Assembly: GCF_011008945.1 (NCBI RefSeq)
Contig: NZ_WYCT01000018.1
Span: 1-43,856, forward strand
Origin: Streptomyces harenosi
GTDB lineage: Bacteria > Actinomycetota > Actinomycetes > Streptomycetales > Streptomycetaceae
DNA: 43,856 bases
Reading direction: 5' to 3'
How positions within the stretch are numbered: position 1 is the first letter of the stretch; the number at the start of each line of letters is the position of its first letter. Positions 16,350 through 23,696 of this stretch are shown here, piece after piece. Under the pieces are notes generated by a model. The model did no database searches and had not been told where the DNA came from. It saw nothing but the letters and a program-made list of their open reading frames with translations. Both the position numbers and the translations under genes were made by a program.

Positions 16350-17728
16350 TTTTCGCCCCTGGCCCGGCCGACGGCCCCGTCCGCTTCGCCGAGGCACGTC
16401 CCCGCGCCCTGGACCTCGCCCACGAACTGGCGGACATCGGGGTGGACATCCTGGTCGTCCGGGACGTGCTGGGCCGGTTCACCTTCGTCGTCGACGATCG
16501 TACGCGGCCGGTTCCACCGGCCCTGGAAAATCTGGAGACCGACCACGGCCCCCGTCTTACACGGGCGCTCGGCGCGTACGCCGCCGACCGCCCGCTGGTT
16601 CGGGCGTCGGGCCTCTTCTCGGCCGACGGTCTGCTGGATTCCGAGCGGGCTGTGCCGGACTCGCAGCGGCCCGCCGGCCGGGTCCGTGTCCTCGACAACA
16701 CCGTGGTGGGCGAGGACTGGGCGCACGTGTCCACCCCCGCACCGGAGTCGGATGGCTCCCGCACCCACCGCACCGCCCTCTACGGATTCAAGGGCGGCGT
16801 CGGCCGCAGCACGGCCACCGCCGTTCTCGCCCGTCACCTGGCCGACCAAGGGCACCTCGTGCTCGTCGTCGACCTGGACCTGGAGTCGCCGGGCGTAGGC
16901 CCGCTGGTGGCCGCCGGGGCGGACCTGCCCTCGCACGGCGTCATCGACCAGCTCGTCGAGTCGGCCGTGGACAACGCCGAAGGGCTGGAGCACGTGGTCC
17001 GCTCGGGCTACACACCGCGCGGCGGCCGGGGCGAGCTGTGGGTGGCGCCCGCTCGCGGCCGCGGCACGCCCGGGGTACCGTACGCCTATGTCGACAAACT
17101 GAACCGAGCCTACGCGGACGTCCCCGGGGCCGACTTCGCCGACCGTCTGGAGCGGGCCGTGCGCGCCTGCGAGGAAGCGGTGGCGAGGGACGGGGACAGC
17201 GGTCGGCGTCCCGACGTCGTCCTGCTGGACAGCCGGGCCGGCATCCACGACATCGCCGCCGTCACCATCTCCCGTCTGTGTGACCTCGCCCTGCTGTTCG
17301 GCACGGACAACACACAAACCTGGGAGGGATACGGGAGTCTCTTCGAAGCGTGGCTCGCCTCAGGGCAAGCGCGTGCGATCCGGGAGAAGCTGCGCATGGT
17401 GGCCGCGATGGTCCCCGACTCGTCCCAGGACGCGTACCTCCAGTCGTTCCGCGAGCACGCCTGGGAATGCTTCGCACAGCTCTATGACGACGTTCCCGCC
17501 GGCGCCGACGAACTGGACTCCGGGACCTTCTCCCCTTCTCTGGAGGACGACGCGGCCCCGCACTATCCCGTGCCGATCCTGTTCGAGCCGGGACTCGTCG
17601 GCCTGGATTTGGCCGCGGCTCCCGGTTGGCAGGACCGGGCCTACGTGCAGGCGGCGTACCAGGAATTCCTGCCCACGGCTACCCTCCTGATCACGGCAGA
17701 CCCGCAGAGCAGCGAAGGACCGCGATGA
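16346..17728 (+). CDS. ParA/MinD-like ATPase with KGGVGR motif, second gene of accessory cassette
   Basis: A 460-residue protein. The first 140 residues are of unknown fold. A SIMIBI-class ATPase domain begins at YGFKGGVGRSTATAVLA: the deviant Walker A keeps signature Lys149 but has Arg154 in place of the usual second lysine. LVVDLDLESPGVGPL is the A' motif with DxD, and DVVLLDSRAGIHDI is the Walker B region. The C-terminal 150 residues (YGSLFEAWLASGQ onward) extend beyond ParA length. It differs from plasmid partition ParA in length, lacks a ParB partner and has no centromere-like repeats nearby. Coupled to both neighbours by 4-base overlaps. Inferred sensor or switch ATPase of the cassette. 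Confidence 0.8.
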   Translation: MIFAPGPADGPVRFAEARPRALDLAHELADIGVDILVVRDVLGRFTFVVDDRTRPVPPALENLETDHGPRLTRALGAYAADRPLVRASGLFSADGLLDSERAVPDSQRPAGRVRVLDNTVVGEDWAHVSTPAPESDGSRTHRTALYGFKGGVGRSTATAVLARHLADQGHLVLVVDLDLESPGVGPLVAAGADLPSHGVIDQLVESAVDNAEGLEHVVRSGYTPRGGRGELWVAPARGRGTPGVPYAYVDKLNRAYADVPGADFADRLERAVRACEEAVARDGDSGRRPDVVLLDSRAGIHDIAAVTISRLCDLALLFGTDNTQTWEGYGSLFEAWLASGQARAIREKLRMVAAMVPDSSQDAYLQSFREHAWECFAQLYDDVPAGADELDSGTFSPSLEDDAAPHYPVPILFEPGLVGLDLAAAPGWQDRAYVQAAYQEFLPTATLLITADPQSSEGPR

Positions 17729-19200
17729 CCACCCCATTGAGCGTGCAGGAGTACCGCGAGCTTCTGGACGCCGCTCTTCCGGAGGCCACGGACGCCGACA
17801 CGGCCGAGCCGAGGGTGCAGAGCCTGTTCACCCCGGACACCCACCGTGCGGCTCTGTACGTCGACAGCACGGTGGTGCGCGGCGGGCGGGGAGTCGGTAA
17901 GACGTTCTGGTATCGCTCGCTGCTCGATGGGACTCTGCGTGAGATCGCCGCGCAGGAGTACAGCATCGAGAGGCTGCGCCGGGTGAAGGTGTCCCAGGGG
18001 TTCGGGGCCGCGCTGAAACACGATCTCTACCCGGGCCCGGCCACCCTTCGGCAACTGGTGGAGGAGAGCGTCCGCCCCTACGAGCTCTGGTACGCCGTTC
18101 TGCTGACCGCGTTCGGACAGCCCGAGTTGCGCAAGCTGCCCGAGTGGCGGGACAAGGCCGAATGGGTGCGCAACAACCCCGGCGCCGTTGAGCGGACCGT
18201 GCAAACCGCCGACCAGGAGGCACAACAGCAGGGCGTCACGCACCTGATCCTCTTCGACGCGCTGGAGCACCTGCACCGGGTCCGCGCTCAGGCCGACAGG
18301 CTCGTGGCCGGCATCCTGGAGCTGGCACTCGCCATGCGTCTGGGCACGCGCAGTATCCGGTTCAAGGTGTTCATCCGCCCGGACATGTACGACGGTGCCC
18401 TGCTGCACTTTCCGGACGCCTCCAAACTGTCCTCAAACGCGGCGGCCCTCACCTGGTCCCGTGCCAACCTCTACGGGTTGCTCTTCCACACCATGGGAAA
18501 CGCCGACAGCGAGCTGGCTGCCCGTTTCCGGCAGTTGACAGGCGGCTGGCAGGCTGAGGCAGACGGGCAGCGCCATCTCCCACCGCCGCTGCTCCGAGGT
18601 GACGAGCAGTTCCAAACCGATCAGTTCACCCAGATCGCCGGACCCTACATGGGGTCCAACTTCCGCAAGGGCCACACCTTCACCTGGCTGCCCAACCACC
18701 TGATGGACGGTGTCGAGCAGGTCAGCCCGCGCAGCTTCCTCAGTGCCTTGCGCAAGGCACTGGCGGAGACCAGCGATCAGTACGCGGGTCACGAGTTCGC
18801 CCTGCACCACGAAGGCATTCGCCGCGGGGTCCAGAAGGCATCGGAGACACGGGTCGCTGAGGTCAGCGAGGACATGCCGTGGGTGGGCGATGCCATCGAG
18901 CCGCTGGCGGGACACCAGGTGCCGATCGAGCAAGCGAAGGTCGAAGCCTTGTGGGAGGAGTACCGGCTGGTGGACGCCCTGAGCAAGCGGGCCGAGCGGT
19001 ACGAACCCCAGAACGACGAGGACGAGACCAAGGTGCGGACCGGCCCTCGGCACCCGGAGGACCCCGAGCTGCTGATCGAGGAGCTGATCTCCCTCGGCGT
19101 GATGCGCCGCCGTCGTGACGGCCGCATCGACTTGCCGGACGTCTATCGGATCGCCTTCGGAGTGGGACGCAAGGGCGGCGTTCCCCGGGTGGCGAACTGA
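17725..19200 (+). CDS. STAND-like P-loop ATPase with C-terminal winged-helix-like end, third gene of cassette
   Basis: A 491-residue protein coupled to the previous gene by ATGA. Walker A is VVRGGRGVGKTFWYRSL with K59. Walker B is THLILFDALEHLH with D178. RFKVFIRPDMYDGALLHF follows as in sensor strands of large signal-transducing AAA/STAND proteins. The last 60 residues (DPELLIEELISLGVMRRR, DGRIDLPDVYRIAFGVGR) look like a winged helix plus tail. No transmembrane segment or obvious effector domain is seen, so the HEPN-like gene is the likely effector. Sampled GC at 18841-18900 is about 67 percent, lower than the backbone. Confidence 0.78.
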   Translation: MTTPLSVQEYRELLDAALPEATDADTAEPRVQSLFTPDTHRAALYVDSTVVRGGRGVGKTFWYRSLLDGTLREIAAQEYSIERLRRVKVSQGFGAALKHDLYPGPATLRQLVEESVRPYELWYAVLLTAFGQPELRKLPEWRDKAEWVRNNPGAVERTVQTADQEAQQQGVTHLILFDALEHLHRVRAQADRLVAGILELALAMRLGTRSIRFKVFIRPDMYDGALLHFPDASKLSSNAAALTWSRANLYGLLFHTMGNADSELAARFRQLTGGWQAEADGQRHLPPPLLRGDEQFQTDQFTQIAGPYMGSNFRKGHTFTWLPNHLMDGVEQVSPRSFLSALRKALAETSDQYAGHEFALHHEGIRRGVQKASETRVAEVSEDMPWVGDAIEPLAGHQVPIEQAKVEALWEEYRLVDALSKRAERYEPQNDEDETKVRTGPRHPEDPELLIEELISLGVMRRRRDGRIDLPDVYRIAFGVGRKGGVPRVAN

Positions 19201-19269
19201 TTGCGGTCGTCACGCCCGGTGAGGTGATCTCGCCGTACAGCTTGGTACGTTTCCGGTGATCGTTACCGT

Positions 19270-19299
19270 GAGGGGAACCCCTCGCTCGTTGCGGCGAGC
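19270..19299. other. two adjacent small hairpins
   Basis: GAGGGG-AA-CCCCTC (19270-19283) followed by GCTCG-TTGCGG-CGAGC (19284-19299). Not tRNA-like as far as I can fold it. Their position between the cassette and a strong terminator suggests a boundary structure. Confidence 0.45.
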
Positions 19300-19305
19300 A
19301 GCCGC

Positions 19306-19335
19306 GAGGCCCGCCGACGGCTTACGGCGGGCCTC
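19306..19335. terminator. terminator between cassette and SDR gene
   Basis: GAGGCCCGCCG pairs perfectly with CGGCGGGCCTC, 11 base pairs around an 8-base loop. It can serve both the rightward cassette and the leftward SDR gene. Confidence 0.75.
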
Positions 19336-19436
19336 TGCCCGTGCCGGGTTCTCGCCCGGGGCCACTCCTCAGGGGGCGGACTTCCTCGCCCCTTCGCCCA
19401 GCGGCACGGGGCCGGGCAGATGAGAGGTGGGGCGGT

Positions 19437-20210
19437 TCAGCGCGGCCCGTATTTCCGCCCCGTCTTCGACGTGATACCGCCGAGCAGCCCGCGCGGCGCC
19501 AGCTTGGCCGCCCCCATCAGCGCCTTGTAGCGCGGGTCCGGGACGGACACGGTCTTGCCCCGGGCGAGGTCCGCGAGGGCCGCCGCGACCACCTTGTCCG
19601 CGTCCAGCCACAGCCAGCCGGGGATGTTGTCCGTGCCCATCCCGGCCCGCTGGTGGAACTCGGTGCGCACGAAGCCGGGGCACAGCGCCATCAGCCGCAC
19701 GCCGCTGCCCGCCAGGTCGCGCGCAGCGCCCTGGGTGAACTGCACCACCCACGCCTTGGAGGCCCCGTAGGTGCCGCGCGGCACGAAGGCGGCGACCGAG
19801 GCGACGTTGACGACGCCGCCGCGCCCGCGCTCCCGCATCGCCGCCACCGCCGCCGAGGTCAGCCGCAGCACCGCCTCGACGTGCACCTTGAGCATCCGCA
19901 GCTCGTCGGCCATGGGGGCCTCCAGATAGCGGCCCTTGTTGCCGAAACCGGCGTTGTTGACCAGCAGGTCGACCGGGTTCCTGCGGTCGCCGAGGCGGGT
20001 GGCCACCGCCTCGATGCCCTCGTCGGTCGCCAGGTCGGCCGTCAGGACCTCCGCCTCGATGCCGTGCCGGTCGTGCAGCTCGGTCGCCTGCACCCGCAGC
20101 CGGCCGGTGTCGCGGGCCACCAGCACCAGGTCGTGCCCGTCGGCGGCCAGCCGCCGGGCGAACGCGGCCCCGATGCCTGCCGTCGATCCCGTAATCAATG
20201 CCGTTGTCAT
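19437..20210 (-). CDS. short-chain dehydrogenase/reductase
   Basis: A 257-residue classical SDR. NADP-binding TGSTAGIGAAFA and the basic VARDTGRL suggest NADP(H); NNAG at LLVNNAGFGN; catalytic Ser in NVASVAA and Tyr-Lys in TYGASK. The end PRGLLGGITSKTGRKYGPR is typical of the DltE-like subgroup. Substrate unknown. The next gene upstream on the same strand, a MOSC protein, is separated by about 100 bases. Confidence 0.92.
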   Translation of the reverse strand: MTTALITGSTAGIGAAFARRLAADGHDLVLVARDTGRLRVQATELHDRHGIEAEVLTADLATDEGIEAVATRLGDRRNPVDLLVNNAGFGNKGRYLEAPMADELRMLKVHVEAVLRLTSAAVAAMRERGRGGVVNVASVAAFVPRGTYGASKAWVVQFTQGAARDLAGSGVRLMALCPGFVRTEFHQRAGMGTDNIPGWLWLDADKVVAAALADLARGKTVSVPDPRYKALMGAAKLAPRGLLGGITSKTGRKYGPR

Positions 20211-20306
20211 GACGCAAGATTAGTGACCCGGACCGTGCTCGTCCGTTCGCTCACGAGCCCTCCCGATCGGTGAAGCGCGGGTGAAGCCCCGCGCGGTGAG
20301 CCGGCG

Positions 20307-20975
20307 TCAGGCGCCGTACCGCTCCACGTACGCGCGGGCCGCCTCCAGCGACTCCGGGTGCAGGGCCGCGCCCGCCGCCAGCAGCCGCGGCAGCAGCTCC
20401 CGCTCGGTGGTCACCGCCCGGAACTGCAGCGCCACCGTGACGTCGTGGTCCGGCCGGTGCACGATCTCCACCGCGTCGCCCGCCCGTATCGCACCGGGCT
20501 CCACCACCCGCAGATACGCGCCGGGCGCCCCCTTGCGCGTGAAGCGCCGCACCCACTGCTTCTCCCCCAGATGGTCCTGGAAGGTGCGGCAGGGAATCCG
20601 CCCGCAGGTGACCTCCAGCACCACCTCGGGCCCGACGCGCCAGCGCTCGCCGATCCGCGCCCCGGAGACGTCCAGGCCGGCCGTGGTGAGGTTCTCGCCG
20701 AACGAGCCGTTCGGCAGCGGGCGGCCCAGCTCGCGCTCCCAGTCGTCCAGGTCCTCGCGGGCCATCGCGTACACCGCCTGGTCGTCGCCGCCGTGGTGGC
20801 GGGTGTCGCACACGTCGTCCCCGGCCAGCCCGCTCCCGCCGACCCCCTTCGGCCCCGGCGCCGCCACCCGTACCGGCCCGTCGGCCGGCCGCTTGTCGAT
20901 CCCCGTCAGGCCCTCCGGCTGGTCGGTGTAGGGCACGGCCCGCGCGCGGCCGGTGTTCACAGACAGAAGCTTCAT
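20307..20975 (-). CDS. MOSC domain protein (YiiM-like)
   Basis: A 222-residue MOSC-domain protein; the family handles sulfur or oxo transfer in molybdenum-cofactor-linked detoxification, YiiM of E. coli reducing N-hydroxylated compounds. MKLLSVNTGRARAVP is the usual start, DDQAVYAMAREDLDDWERELG precedes the core, SFGENLTTAGLDVSGARIGERW is the GENL signature, and the conserved cysteine is in TCGRIPCRTFQ. It is cytosolic. Divergent from a LysR gene with 81 bases between the starts, so it is the natural target of that regulator. Confidence 0.92.
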   Translation of the reverse strand: MKLLSVNTGRARAVPYTDQPEGLTGIDKRPADGPVRVAAPGPKGVGGSGLAGDDVCDTRHHGGDDQAVYAMAREDLDDWERELGRPLPNGSFGENLTTAGLDVSGARIGERWRVGPEVVLEVTCGRIPCRTFQDHLGEKQWVRRFTRKGAPGAYLRVVEPGAIRAGDAVEIVHRPDHDVTVALQFRAVTTERELLPRLLAAGAALHPESLEAARAYVERYGA

Positions 20976-21023
20976 GGCGGCACGGTAAGGGAGCGGGAGC
21001 CAAAGCGTCGACGCAATATTCGC

Positions 21024-21040
21024 GGTCGTACCAAAGGACC
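21024..21040. promoter_or_regulatory. LysR-type T-N11-A operator candidate
   Basis: GGTC (21024-21027) and GACC (21037-21040) form an inverted repeat containing T-N11-A, the LysR-type motif, in the gap between the divergent MOSC and LysR genes. Confidence 0.4.
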
Positions 21041-21043
21041 CCT

Positions 21044-21049
21044 TATCCT
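21044..21049 (+). promoter_or_regulatory. -10 element TATCCT of a probable leaderless LysR transcript
   Basis: TATCCT is followed by exactly 7 bases and the GTG at 21057. No ribosome site is visible. Confidence 0.5.
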
Positions 21050-21056
21050 TTGCTGT

Positions 21057-21953
21057 GTGATCGAAGCCCGTCATCTCCGTGTGCTCCGCGCCGTGGCCGC
21101 CACCGGCTCCTTCTCGGCCGCCGGGCGCGAGCTGGGCTGCACCCAGCCCGCCGTCAGCCAGCAGATGAAGGCCCTGGAGGCGTCCGTGGGCACCCCCCTG
21201 CTGGTGCGCAGCGGACGCGAGATGCGGCTGACCCAGGCCGGTGAGGCGCTCGTCCGGCACGCCGCCGGGATCCTCGCCGGGCTGACGGCGGCCGAGGAGG
21301 AGGTCGCCGCCATCGCCGGGCTGCGCGCGGGCCGGGTCCGGCTGGTCTCCTTCCCCAGCGGCAGCTCCACCCTGGTCCCCACCGCCCTGGCCGCCCTGCG
21401 CGCCGCCCATCCCGGCACCCGCGTCTTCCTGGAGGAGGCCGAGCCGCCCCGGTCGGTCGAGCTGCTGCGCGAGGGCGACTGCGACGTGGCGCTCGCCTTC
21501 CGCTACGAGGGCGCGGCGGGCGCCGAGGAGTGGGACGACCTCGTGGTACGGCCGCTGCTGACCGACCGGCTCGTGGCGCTCGTACCGGAGCGGCACCCCC
21601 TCGCGCGCGCGGAGTCCGTCGCCATCGGGGAGCTCGCCCGGGAGCCGTGGATCGCGGGCTGCCCGCGCTGCCGGGGCCAGCTCGTGGAGGTGTGCGAGGG
21701 GGCGGGCTTCACCCCGCGCATCGACTTCGCCACCGACGACTACCCGGCCGTGGTCGGCCTGGTCGGGGCCGGTCTCGGTGTGGCCGTCCTGCCCCAGCTC
21801 GCCGTCGAGTCGGTACGGCCGCGCGGCGCGCGCACGGTGACCCTGGAGCCGGCGGTCGAGCGGCAGATCGTCGCGCTCACCCTGCCCGACCTGGCGCAGG
21901 TCCCGGCGGTGGCGGCGACGCTGGAGGAACTCGCGCGGGCGGCGGCGCGGTGA
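21057..21953 (+). CDS. LysR-family transcriptional regulator
   Basis: A 298-residue regulator. The winged helix-turn-helix is LRAVAATGSFSAAGRELGCT-QPAVSQQMKALE (residues about 9-41) followed by the LLVRSGREMRLTQAGEALV wing and linker. The effector domain has GRVRLVSFPSG, DCDVALAFRYEG, LVALVPERHPLA and the DYPAVVGLVGAGLGVAVLP loop. The GTG start agrees with the standard IEARHLRVL N-terminus. Divergent to MOSC and likely to control it and itself; the effector is unknown. Confidence 0.92.
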   Translation: MIEARHLRVLRAVAATGSFSAAGRELGCTQPAVSQQMKALEASVGTPLLVRSGREMRLTQAGEALVRHAAGILAGLTAAEEEVAAIAGLRAGRVRLVSFPSGSSTLVPTALAALRAAHPGTRVFLEEAEPPRSVELLREGDCDVALAFRYEGAAGAEEWDDLVVRPLLTDRLVALVPERHPLARAESVAIGELAREPWIAGCPRCRGQLVEVCEGAGFTPRIDFATDDYPAVVGLVGAGLGVAVLPQLAVESVRPRGARTVTLEPAVERQIVALTLPDLAQVPAVAATLEELARAAAR

Positions 21954-21969
21954 CCCCCAGGCAGAGACA

Positions 21970-21989
21970 GGGCACGCGTACGCGTGCCC
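21970..21989. terminator. 20-base perfect palindrome between convergent genes
   Basis: GGGCACGCGTACGCGTGCCC reads the same on both strands. It lies 17 bases after the LysR stop and 24 bases before the whiD stop, so it probably ends both transcripts. Confidence 0.65.
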
Positions 21990-22012
21990 GGGGGGATTGA
22001 AGAAACGTTCTT

Positions 22013-22342
22013 TCAGTTGTCCGAGGAGGCGTCCCCGCCGGTTGCCGACGCCGGTACCAGCCGGTGGCGCGCTCGGCCCATGAGCTCTTCGCGCTCGTCC
22101 TCGGTCAGCCCGCCCCACACGCCGTACGGCTCTCTGACCGCCAGCGCGTGCGCCGCGCACTCGGCGCGGACCGGGCACCTCATGCAGACCTCCTTGGCCG
22201 AGTTCTCGCGAGCGCTTCGAGCCGCACCGCGCTCGCCCTCCGGGTGGAAGAAGAGCGAGCTGTCCACCCCGCGGCAGGCAGCCAGGAGCTGCCAGTCCCA
22301 CAGGTCCGCGTTCGGTCCGGGAAGGCGGGAGAAATCTGCCAT
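22013..22342 (-). CDS. whiD: WhiB-family iron-sulfur developmental regulator WhiD
   Basis: A 109-residue Wbl protein. Four cysteine ligands of the [4Fe-4S] cluster are C23, C53, C56 and C62 (AACRGVD and CMRCPVRAEC), followed by the GVWGG turn that contacts the primary sigma factor and a basic C-terminal end (RARHRLV). WhiD is needed for late sporulation in Streptomyces. The start MADFSRLPGPNADLWDWQLL and the position beside bldM identify it as whiD, the orthologue position of mycobacterial whiB3. The minus-strand ribosome site AAGGGG lies about 8 bases before the ATG. Confidence 0.95.
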   Translation of the reverse strand: MADFSRLPGPNADLWDWQLLAACRGVDSSLFFHPEGERGAARSARENSAKEVCMRCPVRAECAAHALAVREPYGVWGGLTEDEREELMGRARHRLVPASATGGDASSDN

Positions 22343-22571
22343 TGCGTGACCCCTTGTAGCCGATCTGGGCGGATACGGTGTCCACGACCGTACAACTACG
22401 GTCTAAGGAGATGAAAATATGACTCATTGCGAATCTAGCCGCAGACACTGGCAAAGCGGAAGAAAAGGGTCTAAATGGGGCATAGCTTGTGATGAAAGCT
22501 TGTGGGTCTGCCGCTCATGTCTGCACCGTGTCCGTCCCCTCACATAGAGTGCCGAAGATGACACTCGGCCC
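22343..22571. other. AT-richer control region between whiD and bldM
   Basis: No gene is seen. The region is less GC-rich than its surroundings, holds A-rich stretches near 22455-22475, an AGCTTGTG direct repeat at 22484 and 22497, and a GAGTG/CACTC inverted repeat at 22547-22566. It must contain the leftward whiD promoter(s), which I could not fix with confidence. Confidence 0.5.
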
Positions 22572-22599
22572 CGTAACTCTTTCGAGTGACCGTCGTTGA
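22572..22599 (+). promoter_or_regulatory. sigma-BldN-type promoter of bldM
   Basis: CGTAAC (22572-22577), 16 bases, CGTTGA (22594-22599). This is the motif known for the sigma-BldN-dependent bldM promoter in Streptomyces coelicolor and places the start of transcription near 22606, about 115 bases before the ATG. Confidence 0.88.
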
Positions 22600-22691
22600 G
22601 AGTGCGGAGGCGGTTGAAGGAAAGGCGCTCGGGCGGGCGTCCGAGACGGTCGACCGCACAGGTGATATTTCGTACCAGCCTGGAGGCTCAA

Positions 22692-22704
22692 GGTGACGCG
22701 CACT
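22692..22704. promoter_or_regulatory. BldD-box-like site before bldM
   Basis: Read on the minus strand this is AGTGCGCGTCACC, close to the BldD pattern AGTGA-Nm-TCACC. It lies in the transcribed leader, 18 bases before the ATG. bldM is listed among BldD targets in the literature as I recall; the exact site is my inference. Confidence 0.4.
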
Positions 22705-22721
22705 AGCTGCGGAGGACGGCC

Positions 22722-23333
22722 ATGACATCCGTCCTCGTCTGCGACGACTCCCCGCTTGCCCGAGAGGCGCTCCGCCGCGCGGTGGCCACCGTGCCCGGCG
22801 TCGAGCGCGTGACGACGGCGGCCAACGGCGAGGAAGTCCTCCGCCGCTGGGGTGCCGACCGCTCGGACCTGATCCTGATGGATGTGCGCATGCCCGGTCT
22901 GGGCGGCGTCGAGACCGTCCGGCGGCTGCTGTCCGCCGACCCCGGTGCGCGCATCATCATGCTCACCGTCGCCGAGGACCTGGACGGCGTGGCCCTCGCC
23001 GTCGCCGCCGGCGCCCGCGGTTACCTGCACAAGGACGCCTCGCGCGCCGAGCTGCGCGCCACGGTCACGCAGGCCCTGGCCGACCCGACCTGGCGGCTGG
23101 CCCCGCGCCGGCTGCGCTCCGCCGAGATGGGCGCCGCGCCCACGCTCACGGCGCGGGAGATCCAGGTGCTCGAAGGCATGAGCCACGGCCGCTCCAACGC
23201 GGAGATCGGCCGCGAGCTGTTCCTCTCCGAGGACACCGTCAAGACGCACGCCCGCCGGCTCTTCAAGAAGCTCGGCGCCTCGGACCGGGCACACGCCGTG
23301 GCGCTCGGCTTCCGGTGGGGCCTGGTCCGCTAG
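22722..23333 (+). CDS. bldM: orphan response regulator BldM
   Basis: A 203-residue NarL/FixJ-type regulator required for aerial hyphae in Streptomyces. The receiver domain has CDDSPLAREAL with the acidic pair, LILMDVRMPG with the phospho-acceptor-like Asp, MLTVAEDLDG and HKDAS. The output helix-turn-helix is LTAREIQVLEGMSHGRSNAE and IGRELFLSEDTVKTHARRLF. No histidine kinase is adjacent; BldM is known to work without phosphorylation, as homodimer or with WhiI. GGAGGA lies 8 bases before the ATG. The stop TAG contains the first base of a large inverted-repeat element. Confidence 0.96.
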   Translation: MTSVLVCDDSPLAREALRRAVATVPGVERVTTAANGEEVLRRWGADRSDLILMDVRMPGLGGVETVRRLLSADPGARIIMLTVAEDLDGVALAVAAGARGYLHKDASRAELRATVTQALADPTWRLAPRRLRSAEMGAAPTLTAREIQVLEGMSHGRSNAEIGRELFLSEDTVKTHARRLFKKLGASDRAHAVALGFRWGLVR

Positions 23334-23535
23334 GCCCTGTCGTCACCCTCCCGTCCGCCCCGCGACGCCGGGCACGCTCCCCCAGGCTCTCCGAGCGGGG
23401 GGCGCTCCCACTCGCCGCACCGGGCCCCGGCCCGCGTCCGTCCAGTACGGGGGCCGGGGCCCGGCACGCCGAGCGCGCGCACCCGGCGCGGCGGGACCGC
23501 CCCCGGGGCGGTGACGGGAGTCCGACGACAGGGCC
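23333..23535. mobile_element. MITE-like inverted-repeat element, or very large terminator, at the bldM stop
   Basis: Outer arms: GGCCCTGTCGTC (23333-23344) with GACGACAGGGCC (23524-23535); then CTCCCGTC (23348-23355) with GACGGGAG (23513-23520); then CGCCCCG (23356-23362) with CGGGGCG (23504-23510). That is 27 paired bases with small symmetric gaps. Inside, CCGGGCCCCGGCCC (23420-23433) pairs with the complement at 23451-23464. It has no gene. Terminal inverted repeats and length fit a miniature transposable element; I see no target-site duplication, so a structured terminator remains possible. Confidence 0.6.
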
Positions 23536-23696
23536 GGGCATCCCCGCGCGGCCGGGCGGCCGGACCCCGGCCCGCCCCGGGACCGGCCGGCGGGCCCACC
23601 GGACGCCCGATGCTCGTTTCGGCGCCGATGCCGCATCCTTGAGGTGTGGAGTTCCTCGGGGACGAGTCGGTCGAGCGGAAGGGGAGGGCGCAGGGG

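Noticed and set aside
16346..17728. Plasmid-type ParA partition gene
   Set aside because: No ParB gene, no centromere-like iterons, Arg in Walker A and long extra domains at both ends.
19270..19335. tRNA gene or attachment site
   Set aside because: The hairpins cannot be arranged into a cloverleaf, there is no CCA-like acceptor pair and I found no direct repeat of this sequence on the left side of the cassette.
23333..23535. Complete insertion sequence
   Set aside because: Only 203 bases with no transposase frame and no visible target duplication; at most a miniature, non-autonomous element.
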